The position numbers and the translations under genes were made by a program. From Phycicoccus jejuensis (GTDB taxonomy: Bacteria; Actinomycetota; Actinomycetes; Actinomycetales; Dermatophilaceae), in assembly GCF_000720925.1 (NCBI RefSeq), contig NZ_JOEE01000006.1, positions 124,001 through 188,000 on the forward strand: a DNA stretch of 64,000 bases, in the 5' to 3' direction. The notes under the pieces were generated by a model, which saw only the letters and a list, made by a program, of their open reading frames with translations, did no database searches and was not told the DNA's origin. This document shows positions 1 through 8,065 of this stretch, piece after piece; positions within the stretch are counted from its first letter, which is position 1, and every line of letters begins with the position of its first letter.

Positions 1-1021
1 CGAGGGTGTCCTCGGTCGTCCAGGTGGACGAGCCGTCGACCCGGCGCTGCAGGGTCACGGTCCGGCCGTCGAGGCGGTCGCCGGCGGGCGTCGTCAGGCG
101 CCCGACGACGAGCGGGTGGCGACGTCCGTCGGTGAGACGGCTGCGGAGCCGGGTCACGGTCGTCAGCGTCGTGGTCCCGGTCGCCGGCTTCGCGGTGCTC
201 GAGCCGGCGAACGTGAAGCGGACGACGGTCGGCGTCTCGGGCGCCTGGGTCCAGGCCACGCGGCCGGCGGAGTCGGTCGTCGCCGTCCGCACGGTCCTGA
301 ACTGGGTCGAGCCGAGGTCGCGGGTGTCGATGCTGACGCGCGCGTTGGCCACGGCCTTGCCGGTGCTCTTGACGCGCAGGGTGAACGTCGCCGTCCGCGG
401 CCAGGTGCCGGTGACGGAGAGCGACCCGGTGGTGACCGCCGGGGCCGGCGGCGCCGGCGGCTTGGGAGCCGGCGGCTTCGGCGCGGGCGGCGGCGGGGTG
501 GGCAGGGCCGTCCCGAAGAACTGCCAGTGCCACGGCTCGGGGTTCGAGCCCTTGGCCACGGCCCAGGTGGGCTGCGCCCATCCGTACTTGCGGCCGACGC
601 TGGCCATCCACTTGTAGCGGGCGCCGCTGTAGGCGCCGACGCCGCAGCCGAGGTCGACGGCCAGACCCCAGCCGTGGGTCGAGGTGCCGGGCTTGGCCGC
701 GCGCGGCGACCCGTACTTCTTGTAGAGCGCGACCTGCTTCGTGTACGAGCGGTACGCGTCGTTGATGCAGAGGTTGGCGCCGAAGCGGGCCTTGTAGGCC
801 GTGTTGAGCGAGGTGAGCTTGCGCGTCGCGTCGCAGCGCAGGCTGTCGGTCCTGTCCCAGGGGATGGCGCACAGCGCGGACGCGGGGATCTTGCCGTTGG
901 TGTGGCCGCCCCACCCGAGGGAGGAGCCGGCGGCGGTGGCGGTGGGCGCGGCGGCGGTGGCGAGGCCGAGCGCGAGCAGGGGGACGGCGAGCAGGGTGGT
1001 GGGTCGTCTGAGGGCGGACAT
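1..1021 (-). CDS. M15-family D-alanyl-D-alanine carboxypeptidase (VanY-like), secreted, 3' end outside window
   Basis: Predicted zinc peptidase that trims the terminal D-Ala of peptidoglycan stem peptides outside the membrane. Residues 1-31 are a signal peptide (basic n-region, Leu/Ala core, end near TATAAG). The M15 zinc ligands are visible: STHGWGLAVDLG (H116, D123) and EPWHWQF (H165). A Pro/Ala/Lys linker (about 174-195) leads into an Ig-like beta-rich region (KSTGKAVANARVSIDT) that runs off the left edge, so the gene is partial. The ATG at 1021 follows an AAGGAA ribosome site, and a probable c-di-AMP riboswitch lies just upstream. The call is firm at family level; the exact substrate is inferred. 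Confidence 0.92.
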   Translation of the reverse strand, partial: MSALRRPTTLLAVPLLALGLATAAAPTATAAGSSLGWGGHTNGKIPASALCAIPWDRTDSLRCDATRKLTSLNTAYKARFGANLCINDAYRSYTKQVALYKKYGSPRAAKPGTSTHGWGLAVDLGCGVGAYSGARYKWMASVGRKYGWAQPTWAVAKGSNPEPWHWQFFGTALPTPPPPAPKPPAPKPPAPPAPAVTTGSLSVTGTWPRTATFTLRVKSTGKAVANARVSIDTRDLGSTQFRTVRTATTDSAGRVAWTQAPETPTVVRFTFAGSSTAKPATGTTTLTTVTRLRSRLTDGRRHPLVVGRLTTPAGDRLDGRTVTLQRRVDGSSTWTTEDTL

Positions 1022-1041
1022 TCGGGCACGTTCCTTCCGGG

Positions 1042-1203
1042 TGGGCCGCCTACGGAACGTGACCTGTCGGGTTGGGACGCCGGTGCGCCCCGCCCTCGTG
1101 AGAGGACTTCACCCCGAGGAGCGACTCCATGTGCCTGGGCGCCCCGCCCCCACCATCACAGGGATCGCGAGGGCCCCGGGTGCTGGTGGGGTTCGGCGAC
1201 ACC
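1042..1203 (-). promoter_or_regulatory. Probable c-di-AMP riboswitch (ydaO/yuaA class)
   Basis: Read on the minus strand, this leader has the ydaO landmarks in order: GTCGCCGAACCCC at the 5' end, GCGGGGCGCCCA (family form GCGGGGGACCCA), TCGGGGTGAAGTCC (family GGGGTGAATCC), and a 3' block CCCAACCCGACAGGTCAC followed by CGTAGGCGG. The 5' CGCC can pair with the 3' GGCG to close the outer helix. It ends about 20 nt before the ATG of the M15 peptidase. Such riboswitches are known to precede actinobacterial cell-wall hydrolases. A TAGCGT -10 candidate sits at 1258-1253. I see nothing else in 1204-1435. Confidence 0.8.
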
Positions 1204-1435
1204 CGGGCCGGTCGGAGCAGGGGTTCCGGCCGACGATGGTCCTCGACCAACGACGCTACGAGCGGGTCCCGGCGCGCGGGCGGGACCGGGCGGCGGGTGG
1301 GCCGAACGGCCCAGCGGTTCACCCGTTCAGCCCTCTGACCATTGCGTTTGCCCTGGAGCGCCACATCCGCGGGCGGCACGCCCCACGCTCGGGGGTCGAC
1401 GCCGCACGCACGCCCGGCCGGCGGGCACGAGCCGG

Positions 1436-2326
1436 TCAGGTCTCGACCTCGTCGAGGATGCGCGGCAGGCGCGACACGAGGTCGCGGGCGAGAAAGCCGA
1501 CCCGACCGACCTCGGACGTCAGCCGCTCGCCCGCGCCGTCGTGGAGGTAGGCCCCCCACACGGCGGCCTGGGTGGGCTCGGCCCCGCGTGCCAGGAGCCC
1601 GGCCACGACCCCGGCCTTGACGTCCCCCGACCCGGCCGAGGCCGACCCGGGCGCCCCGGACCCGAGCGTCCAGGTGCGGCCGTCCGGTGCGACGACGTGC
1701 GACACGTCCGACCCGGCGAGGACGGTCGCGCCGGTGGCGCGGGCCATCCGGGAGGCCGCCGCCGGCACGTCGGCCGCCACCTCGTCCTCGTCGGCGCCGA
1801 TGACGAGCGAGAGCTCGCCGATGTTGGGGGTGACGACCGATCCCGCCGCGAGCGCGCCGAGGCCGTCGGGGTGCTGCGTGAGGAAGGCCGTGGCGAGGGC
1901 GTCGACGACGAGCGGCACCTCGAGCAGCGGCACGAGCGCCTCGAGCAGCGCGAGCGCAGCGTCGGGGTCCCCGATGCCGGGGCCCACGAGCACCGCGTCG
2001 GCGCCGGACGCCTGCTCCGCGACGCGCCCCGCGGCCGCCGCCGAGATCTCGTCGCCCGTCGCGGGCAGACCGGTGACGAACGCCTCCGGCAGCGAGACGG
2101 CGACCTGCGTGGCGGTCGTCCCGACCGTCGCCACCTGCACCTTGCCGGCGCCGCTGCGCAGGGCCGCCTCTGCCGCGAGCAGGACGGCGCCCGGGTTGCC
2201 GGCACAGCCGCCGACGACGACGAGGCGCCCCTTGGTGTCCTTGCTGCCGGTGGGGTCGGGCAACCGCCAGTCGCGCAGGAGGGCCGGTGTGACGACGACG
2301 GGAGCGTGCTCAGGCATCGTGGTCAC
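1436..2326 (-). CDS. nnrD: ADP-dependent NAD(P)H-hydrate dehydratase
   Basis: Repairs damaged NADHX/NADPHX back to NAD(P)H in the cytosol, using ADP. The 296-residue protein has the ribokinase-like fold signatures of the family: GRLVVVGGCAGNPGA near residue 33, a central ADAVLVGPGIG strand-loop, and the nucleotide-site motif SASAGSGDVKAG near the C-terminus with the catalytic GSGD Asp. It is the stand-alone dehydratase without the fused epimerase domain found in many bacteria. Two ATG codons (2326, 2317) are possible. Its start overlaps the end of the upstream histidine phosphatase gene by about 17 nt, so the two are probably cotranscribed and translationally coupled. Confidence 0.9.
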   Translation of the reverse strand: MTTMPEHAPVVVTPALLRDWRLPDPTGSKDTKGRLVVVGGCAGNPGAVLLAAEAALRSGAGKVQVATVGTTATQVAVSLPEAFVTGLPATGDEISAAAAGRVAEQASGADAVLVGPGIGDPDAALALLEALVPLLEVPLVVDALATAFLTQHPDGLGALAAGSVVTPNIGELSLVIGADEDEVAADVPAAASRMARATGATVLAGSDVSHVVAPDGRTWTLGSGAPGSASAGSGDVKAGVVAGLLARGAEPTQAAVWGAYLHDGAGERLTSEVGRVGFLARDLVSRLPRILDEVET

Positions 2327-3113
2327 CGCCGTCCGCGGGCCCGTCGCCGGTGCCGGCCGGTGTCGGCGCGGAGTGCGTCGTCCGCGCGCCGCCCGGGCGC
2401 TCGAGGTGCTCGACGGCGCCGTACCCGGTGAGCTCGAGGCCGCCCTCCCCGCTCCGGTAGGTGGTGAGCGAGCAGTTGGCCAGCGGGGTGTCGCGGTCGA
2501 TCCCGAGCAGGTCCTGCTCGGTCAGCCCCTCGAGGACGTAGCGGAAGGCCATGATGACCGCCTGGTGGGTGAAGACCCACACGCGGCGGTCCGCGCAGTC
2601 GGAGCGCACGTCGCGCAGCAGGCCGCGTACCCGCAGCACGACGTCGACCCAGCTCTCCCCGCCGGGTGGCCGGTAGTAGAACTTGCCCATCGACTCCCTG
2701 CGGCGGGCCTCGTCCGGGTGCAGCTCGCGGATGCCGCTGCTCGTCAGGCCGTCGAACAGGCCGAGGTCGCGCTCACGCACGCGCTCGTCGTGGACCGGCG
2801 CGGGCACGGCGCTCACGTCGGCCAGCGCGTGGTCCGCGGTCGCGGCCGCCCGGGTGTAGGGCGAGGCGATGACGACCTCGGGCAGACGTTCCGTCGGCCA
2901 CGTCGCGAGGTGCCGGCCCAGCGCGCGGGCCTGCACCTCGCCGGTGTCGGACAGCGGTGTGTCCGGGTCGCGGTGTTCGAGGTCGAGCCGGTCGACCCCG
3001 TGGCTGCCGGCTGCCTCCGCGGCAAGGTTGCCCACGCTCTGGCCGTGCCGGACCAGCACGAGCTCGCTCGGCCAGCCCTCGGTCGACGGGGGGCCGGGGG
3101 GACGGTCGGGCAC
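2310..3113 (-). CDS. Histidine phosphatase (phosphoglycerate mutase-like) family protein
   Basis: A 267-residue branch-1 histidine phosphatase. LVLVRHGQSVGN (RHG at 22-24) supplies the phospho-accepting His, and FTHQAVIMAFRY near residue 190 supplies the second catalytic His. ERDLGLFDG and the conserved acid between them also fit. The C-terminus is a 30-residue low-complexity tail. The reading frame stays open to an ATG at 3203, but a GTG at 3113 preceded by AGGAGG at good spacing is much more convincing, so I use it. Substrate cannot be told (sugar phosphate or nucleotide). It overlaps nnrD downstream and is divergent from the DUF2971 gene. Confidence 0.87.
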   Translation of the reverse strand: MPDRPPGPPSTEGWPSELVLVRHGQSVGNLAAEAAGSHGVDRLDLEHRDPDTPLSDTGEVQARALGRHLATWPTERLPEVVIASPYTRAAATADHALADVSAVPAPVHDERVRERDLGLFDGLTSSGIRELHPDEARRRESMGKFYYRPPGGESWVDVVLRVRGLLRDVRSDCADRRVWVFTHQAVIMAFRYVLEGLTEQDLLGIDRDTPLANCSLTTYRSGEGGLELTGYGAVEHLERPGGARTTHSAPTPAGTGDGPADGGDHDA

Positions 3114-3228
3114 GGGGGCCTCCTGGGCGGCCGGGACGGGACGTCCGGCCCCGTACCCACGACGGTGCGCGGGATGCGTCCTCGCCTCGACGGGCAGGTG
3201 CACGGAGTTCGCGGCGTAGGGTCGCCGG

Positions 3229-4244
3229 ATGGCGCTCGACCCGGCACCCGGCCCCCGGACGGAGGGGGACGCGCCGGTCCCGGACGGGCTCGCGTGGCAC
3301 TACACCGACGGCCCCGGGCTGCTCGCGATCCTCTCCTCCAACACGCTGTGGGCCACCGCGGCACCCTTCCTCAACGACCGCGAGGAGGTCGCGCTCGGCG
3401 GCCGGATGGTCGTCGAGCGGATGCTCGAGGCGGGCGCGGCCCCGGGGGAGTCGCGGGCGAGCTCGCGGACCGGGTGCGGGAGGCGACGGCGCACGGCGAG
3501 GGCCCGGGCGCCGGCAGCGCGTTCATCCTCAGCGCGAGCAGCTCGCCCGACTCGCTCGCGATGTGGCGGCTGTACGGCGGGGTGAAGGAGTCCTACGCGA
3601 TCGGCCTCGACCCCGCGCAGCCCCTCGTCGCGCTCGCCCGCGAGGACGTCGACCTCCGGCCGGACCGCGACGGCGAAGTCCACCTGCGCCGGCACGGCTG
3701 GCAGCCGGTGCGCTACCGGCGGGAGATGCAGCTCGAGCTCGTCGACGCGGCGCTCGCGCTGCTCGGCGACCTCGCGGGCGGTCCGGCGGCGCCCTTCGCG
3801 CGGCGCCCGCTCGACGACGGCACCGAGCCCGAGCTCACCCCGGCGCTGCGCGAGCACCTGGCCCGTCACCTCGAGCCCTTCCTCGACGCCCTGCAGGAGG
3901 CGCTGCTCCTCGTCAAGCACGAAGGCTTCGCGGACGAGCGCGAGACCCGCTACGCCGTCATGCTGCTCACCCGGCCGGGCGAGGCGAGCCGGCTCGTCGA
4001 GGCCTCGCTCCTGTCCTACCGTGCCTCCGCGTACGGCATCGCGCCCTACCTCCGGCTCACCGGGACCGACCCGGACCGGCCGGACGCCCCGGTGGCGACG
4101 CGACCCTCCCTGCTCCCGATCCGCGCGGTCGCGGTGTCGCCGTCCCCCAACGGCAGCGAGGCGACGGCGTCGGTGCGCACGCTCCTCCTCTCGCACGGCC
4201 ACGACGTGCCGGTGCGGCGCTCCGCCATCCCCTTCCGGTCCTGA
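3229..4244 (+). pseudogene. DUF2971-like protein, interrupted by a frameshift
   Basis: The N-terminal part reads from ATG 3229 (LAWHYTDGPGLLAIL, then PFLNDREEV). The C-terminal part continues in another frame (FILSASSSPDSLAMWRLYG, then SYAIGLD), matching the layout of DUF2971: an N-terminal FND motif and a central SxxxDSxxMWxxY motif. The frames switch in the run of five G at about 3443-3447. Adding one G would give AAPGGVAGELADRV and restore a protein of about 338 residues. This is either a sequencing or homopolymer error, or a true recent pseudogene. A TAGGGT box 6 nt before the ATG suggests leaderless transcription. The function of this family is not established. Confidence 0.75.
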
Positions 4245-4475
4245 CGCGCCCGTCCGGGCGCCCCGCGAGGTATCGAAGCCATCGACGCCGTCGCGCCCCG
4301 CCGGTAGCGTTCGGGGCCTCGGTGACCGCGACGTCGCCGTCATCGGGGGGAAGGGACACCGGCGCGGCGCAGGCCGTCGTCTGGTGCAGATGCATCACGT
4401 CGGGTGGTGCACGGAGTTCTGGCGGGGCGACTCGGGGAGCGGGACGATGACATGACCGATGACAGGGAGCAGGAC

Positions 4476-5147
4476 ATGACACCGACGGCCGCGGCCGAGC
4501 CGCGCACCGGCACGGTCACCGTGGTCGTCGTCGACGACCACCTGCTGCTGGCCGACGCCGTGGCGACCGGCCTGCGGATGCGTGGTCGCACGACGGTGCT
4601 CGACGTCGCGGCCTCGTGCGCCGAGGGGCTCGCGGCGGTCGAGCGACACCGCCCGGACGTCTGCCTCCTCGACCAGCGTCTGCCCGACGGCTTCGGCACC
4701 GACCTCATCCCCCGCCTCCTCGCCGCAAGCCCCGGCACCAAGGTCCTCCTCGTGACCGCCGACGACAGCGTCGACGTGCTGCACCAGGCCCTCGCCGCCG
4801 GCGCCGTGGGCATCGTCAACAAGGGCCAGCGGGCGGACGCCCTGCACGAGGCGGTGATGCGCGCGGCCGAGGGCATCACGATCCTCAGCGCCCGCGACGT
4901 CCAGCGGCTGCTGCCGTCGTCCGAGCGGGGTGGCCAGCAGCTGGGGGACGACCTGACCCCCCGTGAGCGCGACGTGCTGCGCCTGCTCGTTCAGGGTGTG
5001 TCGACGCGCGACATCGCGGCCCGGCTCTTCATCTCGTACGCGACGGCGCGCAACCACATCCAGTCGGTCATCGGCAAGCTCGGCGCCCACAACAAGCTCG
5101 AGGCCGTGACCATCGCCCTGCGCGAGAACATCGTGAGCGGGCCGTGA
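4476..5147 (+). CDS. NarL/LuxR-type response regulator
   Basis: A 223-residue DNA-binding response regulator. The receiver domain (about 13-130) has the acidic pair D20/D21, the phosphorylation site D66 in CLLDQRLPDG and the conserved Lys in VNKGQRADAL. A LuxR helix-turn-helix (about 158-215) contains LTPRERDVLRLL, DIAARLFIS and HIQSVIGKLG. The frame is open from further upstream. ATG 4476 has AGGGAG six nt ahead and is preferred; ATG 4452 is possible. It opens a three-gene signalling cluster with a lone receiver and a two-PAS kinase. A TAGCGT box at 4305 may be its promoter, giving a leader of about 160 nt. Confidence 0.9.
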   Translation: MTPTAAAEPRTGTVTVVVVDDHLLLADAVATGLRMRGRTTVLDVAASCAEGLAAVERHRPDVCLLDQRLPDGFGTDLIPRLLAASPGTKVLLVTADDSVDVLHQALAAGAVGIVNKGQRADALHEAVMRAAEGITILSARDVQRLLPSSERGGQQLGDDLTPRERDVLRLLVQGVSTRDIAARLFISYATARNHIQSVIGKLGAHNKLEAVTIALRENIVSGP

Positions 5148-5187
5148 GCGCGTCGCGTGCCCACCGCCCCCTGCAGCGGGGTGTGCC

Positions 5188-5577
5188 GTGACGTCCACCG
5201 AGGTCGGGGTGCGGCGGGTGTTCCTCTGCGACGACCAGTTCGAGATGCGACAGGCGCTGACCGCGGTGATCACGGCCATCCCCGGTTTCGCCGTGGTCGG
5301 CGTGGGGGAGGACGGCGACCAGTGCCGCGAGGGGCTGCGGGCCGAGGACGTCGACGTGCTCGTCGTCGACGTCAGCATGCCCGGCGGTGGGGCCGAGCTC
5401 GTGGCGGCCGTGCGGGCGGAGCACCCCGACCTCGCGATCATTTCGTTCTCGGCGCACTCCGAGCCCGAGGTGCGTGAGGCGATGCTCGCCGCCGGGGCCG
5501 ACGACTTCGTGCTCAAGACCGGCCGCCTCGCCCCGTTGCACGAGGCGCTCCTGCGGCATTCTCGTGTCGTGGAATGA
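5188..5577 (+). CDS. Stand-alone response-regulator receiver domain protein
   Basis: At 129 residues this is only a CheY-like receiver with no output domain. The acidic pair D15/D16, the phosphorylation site D61 in LVVDVSMPGGG and the conserved K110 in DDFVLKTG are all intact, so it should be phosphorylatable. It starts with GTG 40 nt after the LuxR regulator and lies about 100 nt before the kinase gene. It may act as a phosphate sink, a phosphorelay intermediate or a protein-protein regulator; the sequence does not say which. The ribosome site is weak, and start choice rests on the length of the first beta strand. Confidence 0.85.
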   Translation: MTSTEVGVRRVFLCDDQFEMRQALTAVITAIPGFAVVGVGEDGDQCREGLRAEDVDVLVVDVSMPGGGAELVAAVRAEHPDLAIISFSAHSEPEVREAMLAAGADDFVLKTGRLAPLHEALLRHSRVVE

Positions 5578-5681
5578 AATTGCCCGGGCCCGTCGCAGTT
5601 CGACATGACGTCGCGCCGGTCCGTGCGGCCCCCTAGCATGGGCGGCGACGGGGACGTCGAACGGTCCTCGGGTGGGGAGGG

Positions 5682-7088
5682 GTGGTGTCCGACGCATCGG
5701 ACGGGGAGCACCGGCGAGGGCTGTCGGCGGCCCAGACGCTCGAGCGGATCGTCGGGGGCGTGTTCTCGGTCGGCCCCGACGGCACGGTCCAGTACGTCAA
5801 CGGGTCCATCCTCGCGATGCTCGGCGAGGAGGCCTCCGCGGTGGTGGGTCGCAACGTCTACGAGCTCTACCCCCACGCGCGCGACCCGGACTTCCTGCAC
5901 TATCTCGAACGTGCCCTCGAGACCGGCGAGGTCGAGGAGTTCGAGGCGTTCGCCCCGCGGGTCGGGAGATGGCTGCGCCGCCGGCTCTACCCCACGACCG
6001 ACGGCGTGACCGTCATCGTCGACGAGGGGCGGCCGGGTGACAGCGAGGACGTCCCGGACCCGCTGCGCGAGGCGCTCGGGCGGGCGCGCGCGGCCGAGCA
6101 GCGCTACCGCGACCTCCTCGACTCGATGGCCGAGGGCTGGAAGGAGACCACGCCGGCGGGAGGCATCCTCGCCGTCAACGAGGCGCTCGCGACGAGGCTC
6201 GGCTACGACGACGCCGCGGACCTCCTGGCCCGGGTCGGCAGCGCCAACGACCTGTACGTCGACCCCGAGGACCGGGTGCGGGGTCTGCGGAGCGAGTCGG
6301 GGGGCAAGCCGCGGATGATCGAGGCGCAGATGCGCCGTCGCGACGGCGGGACGGTGTGGGTGCGCTCGACCCTCACGCCCCGGTACGGGCCGGCGGGCGA
6401 CATCGTCAGCTTCCGGGGGTTCGTCGAGGACATCACCGAGCACCGCGACGCCGAGCGCCGGCGGCGCGAGGCCGAGGAGCGGATCGAGGCCCGCGAGCGG
6501 ACCCTCCTCGCCGAGGCGGTGCACGACGAGCCGCTGCAGCTCGTCGTCGCGGCGATCCTGCGGCTGGACGGCCTCCAGGCGCAGCTGCCTCCCGAGCTCG
6601 CCGAGCCGGTCGAGCACGTCGTCTCCCTCCTCGAGCAGACCATCGAGCGGTTGCGCAACCTCGTCGTCGCGCTCAGCCCGCCGGACCTGCGCGACGGCCT
6701 GGCGGCCTCCATCCGGGCGCTGGCCGAGGGACTCTTCATGGGCACGGCCACCGAGGTCGAGGTCGAGGGGCCCGTCCTCCTGCCGCTCGAGCCCGAGATC
6801 GAGACGGGGGCCTTCCGGGTCCTGCGCGAGGCGCTCGTCAACGTCCGCAAGCACGCCCGGGCCGACCGGGTGCTCGTCCACCTCACCGAGTCGGGGGAGA
6901 CCGTGGTGCTCGAGGTCGTCGACGACGGCGTCGGGGGAGCGAGGGCCAGCACCGAGCCCGGGCACCTCGGCATGACCTCGATGGTCGCCCGCGCCGAGAG
7001 CCTGGGCGGCAGCCTCACGGTCGACAGCCCGGCCGGCGGCGGGACCCGCGTCTCGCTCGTCGTGCCGGTCGGTGACCGCGCCTCGTAG
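5682..7088 (+). CDS. Two-PAS soluble histidine kinase, NarX/DegS-like
   Basis: A 468-residue cytosolic sensor kinase. PAS domain 1 spans about 17-115 (VFSVGPDGTVQYVNGS) and PAS domain 2 about 140-255 (DLYVDPEDR, then GFVEDITEHRDAE). A dimerisation helix follows with the phospho-acceptor in EAVHDEPLQ (H281, the HDEPLQ form of HisKA_3 kinases), then a HATPase_c domain (FRVLREALVNVRKHA and DDGVGGA). There are no membrane segments, so the signal is probably intracellular, such as redox state or a ligand. GTG 5682 or 5685 follows GGGGAGG. A TAGCAT -10 candidate at 5632 suggests its own promoter. Likely partners are the two regulators immediately upstream. Confidence 0.9.
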   Translation: MVSDASDGEHRRGLSAAQTLERIVGGVFSVGPDGTVQYVNGSILAMLGEEASAVVGRNVYELYPHARDPDFLHYLERALETGEVEEFEAFAPRVGRWLRRRLYPTTDGVTVIVDEGRPGDSEDVPDPLREALGRARAAEQRYRDLLDSMAEGWKETTPAGGILAVNEALATRLGYDDAADLLARVGSANDLYVDPEDRVRGLRSESGGKPRMIEAQMRRRDGGTVWVRSTLTPRYGPAGDIVSFRGFVEDITEHRDAERRRREAEERIEARERTLLAEAVHDEPLQLVVAAILRLDGLQAQLPPELAEPVEHVVSLLEQTIERLRNLVVALSPPDLRDGLAASIRALAEGLFMGTATEVEVEGPVLLPLEPEIETGAFRVLREALVNVRKHARADRVLVHLTESGETVVLEVVDDGVGGARASTEPGHLGMTSMVARAESLGGSLTVDSPAGGGTRVSLVVPVGDRAS

Positions 7089-7094
7089 TGCGAC

Positions 7095-7444
7095 TGCATC
7101 AGTCAAGACTGGACGTCCGCCCCTGTCGGCTCCGGGGGCCCGCGCGCCACACTTGAGCCATGCCTCGGGGCCACGGCCTCCCTTCCCCTGCAGGGGGCAG
7201 GCCCCCGGGACACGTGCACCAGGGCGTCCGGCCCCCTTTCCCCTGCATCGGGGCCGGCCCCCCGACCCGCACACCGCGAGAGCCCGGCCTCCTTCCCCCT
7301 GCACGGAGGCCGGGCTCTTCGCCGTCCCCGGCCGGTGGGTAGCCCGGGGTGACGTGGCCTGGCGCCGATGCATCACGCAGGTCCGGCCGTCCGCCCCTGT
7401 CGACCCGGCTGCGCCGCAAGATGATTGTGGGCATGCCTCGGGGC
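7095..7444. repeat. Two copies of a 76-bp imperfect direct repeat
   Basis: Copy A (7095-7171) and copy B (7369-7444) share three exact blocks in the same order: TGCATCA, CGTCCGCCCCTGTCG and CATGCCTCGGGGC. Spacing between block starts is 19 then 45 bp in A, and 19 then 44 bp in B. The sequence between blocks has diverged. A lone TGCATCA also occurs at 4391, upstream of the LuxR regulator, but without the other blocks. Role unknown. Confidence 0.7.
7279..7318. terminator. Hairpin, 14-bp perfect stem
   Basis: The left arm 7279-7292 (AGAGCCCGGCCTCC) pairs perfectly with 7305-7318 across a 12-nt loop, and the sequence continues TCGCC without a U tract. It lies about 190 bp after the kinase stop codon and is the likely transcript end of the signalling operon, between the two 76-bp repeat copies. 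Confidence 0.6.
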
Positions 7445-7708
7445 TCCGGCCCCACCTCCTCCCCCGTCCCGGGGTCGGGGCCCCCGGGGCGGGCCGCGGG
7501 TGGTGCCACGAGTCGACCTCCGCGACGAGGGCACGAGGTGGTGACGCCGACCGCCCGGCCGGGGGTGACGAGCCACCCCCGGCCGGAGCACCGGTCGGGC
7601 TGCAGCGGCGGCGTCACCACCTCCCACCCCTCACCTGCGGCCCCCGGGGCCCGGCCCGCGGGTCGGGCCCCGGCCGCGCGGGAGCACCACTCCGGACCGC
7701 CGGCCGGG

Positions 7709-7882
7709 TCGAGGTGAAACCCGACCGGCTGATGGTCCTTCGTCACCTCGAACCGCGGGCTGAACCAGCGGGTCGAGGTGAAACCCGACCGGTTGACGGT
7801 CCCCTTTCACCTCGAACCGCGGGCTGAACCAGCGGGTCGAGGTATCCGGCCCTTCTCCCGAGGTGGCCGGATACCTCGACCC
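7709..7882. repeat. Tandem palindrome array, 64-bp period (TCGAGGTGAAA family)
   Basis: Two 64-bp units start at 7709 and 7773. Each begins TCGAGGTGAAACCCGACC, closes with TTTCACCTCGA or a near match, and shares the tail ACCGCGGGCTGAACCAGCGGG. A third unit at 7837 has a different core: GGTCGAGGTATCCGGCC pairs with its complement, giving an 18-bp perfect stem over 7834-7882. Related units occur at 9529-9633. No coding potential is seen. Confidence 0.8.
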
Positions 7883-7950
7883 GTCCAGGCGGGGGCACCG
7901 GCTCGCGCGATCCGTCCCTCGCACCCCTGCCGGTCGCCCCAGCACTCGGA

Positions 7951-7994
7951 GCAACCGGGACGAGCGGCCGCCCACGACCGCTCGTCCCGGTTGC
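7951..7994. terminator. Hairpin, 17-bp perfect stem
   Basis: GCAACCGGGACGAGCGG (7951-7967) pairs perfectly with 7978-7994 across a 10-nt loop. It lies 72 bp beyond the stop codon of the truncated FGGY kinase on the minus strand, so it is placed to terminate that transcript, though there is no U-rich tail. Confidence 0.65.
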
Positions 7995-8065
7995 GTCAGA
8001 TGCGGGGGCGAACGACAGCAGCCGGACGACGCGTGCCGACCGGCTGGCCCGCCTCGTGACCGACG

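Larger units (their letters stand above)
7089..8065. other. Long non-coding region with repeats and hairpins
   Basis: About 980 bp between the PAS kinase and the truncated sugar kinase. Open frames here are low-complexity (Pro/Arg/Gly-rich), lack convincing starts and match nothing I recognise. The stretch instead holds a duplicated 76-bp element, two strong hairpins and a tandem array of palindromes (listed separately). It may be the eroded remains of genes lost with the neighbouring deletion. Confidence 0.6.

Noticed and set aside
536..560. tRNA-like GGTTCGAGCCC segment
   Set aside because: It falls inside the M15 peptidase coding sequence and lacks acceptor and D-arm pairing.
116..2431. 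A 771-codon plus-strand open frame
   Set aside because: It is antisense to the M15 peptidase, riboswitch and nnrD, Arg/Gly-rich and without any recognisable motif: a high-GC shadow frame.
4391..4397. Third copy of the 76-bp repeat upstream of the LuxR regulator
   Set aside because: Only the TGCATCA block is present; the two longer blocks are missing at the expected distances.
4395..7376. A 993-codon minus-strand open frame
   Set aside because: It lies opposite three well-supported signalling genes and shows only low-complexity sequence.
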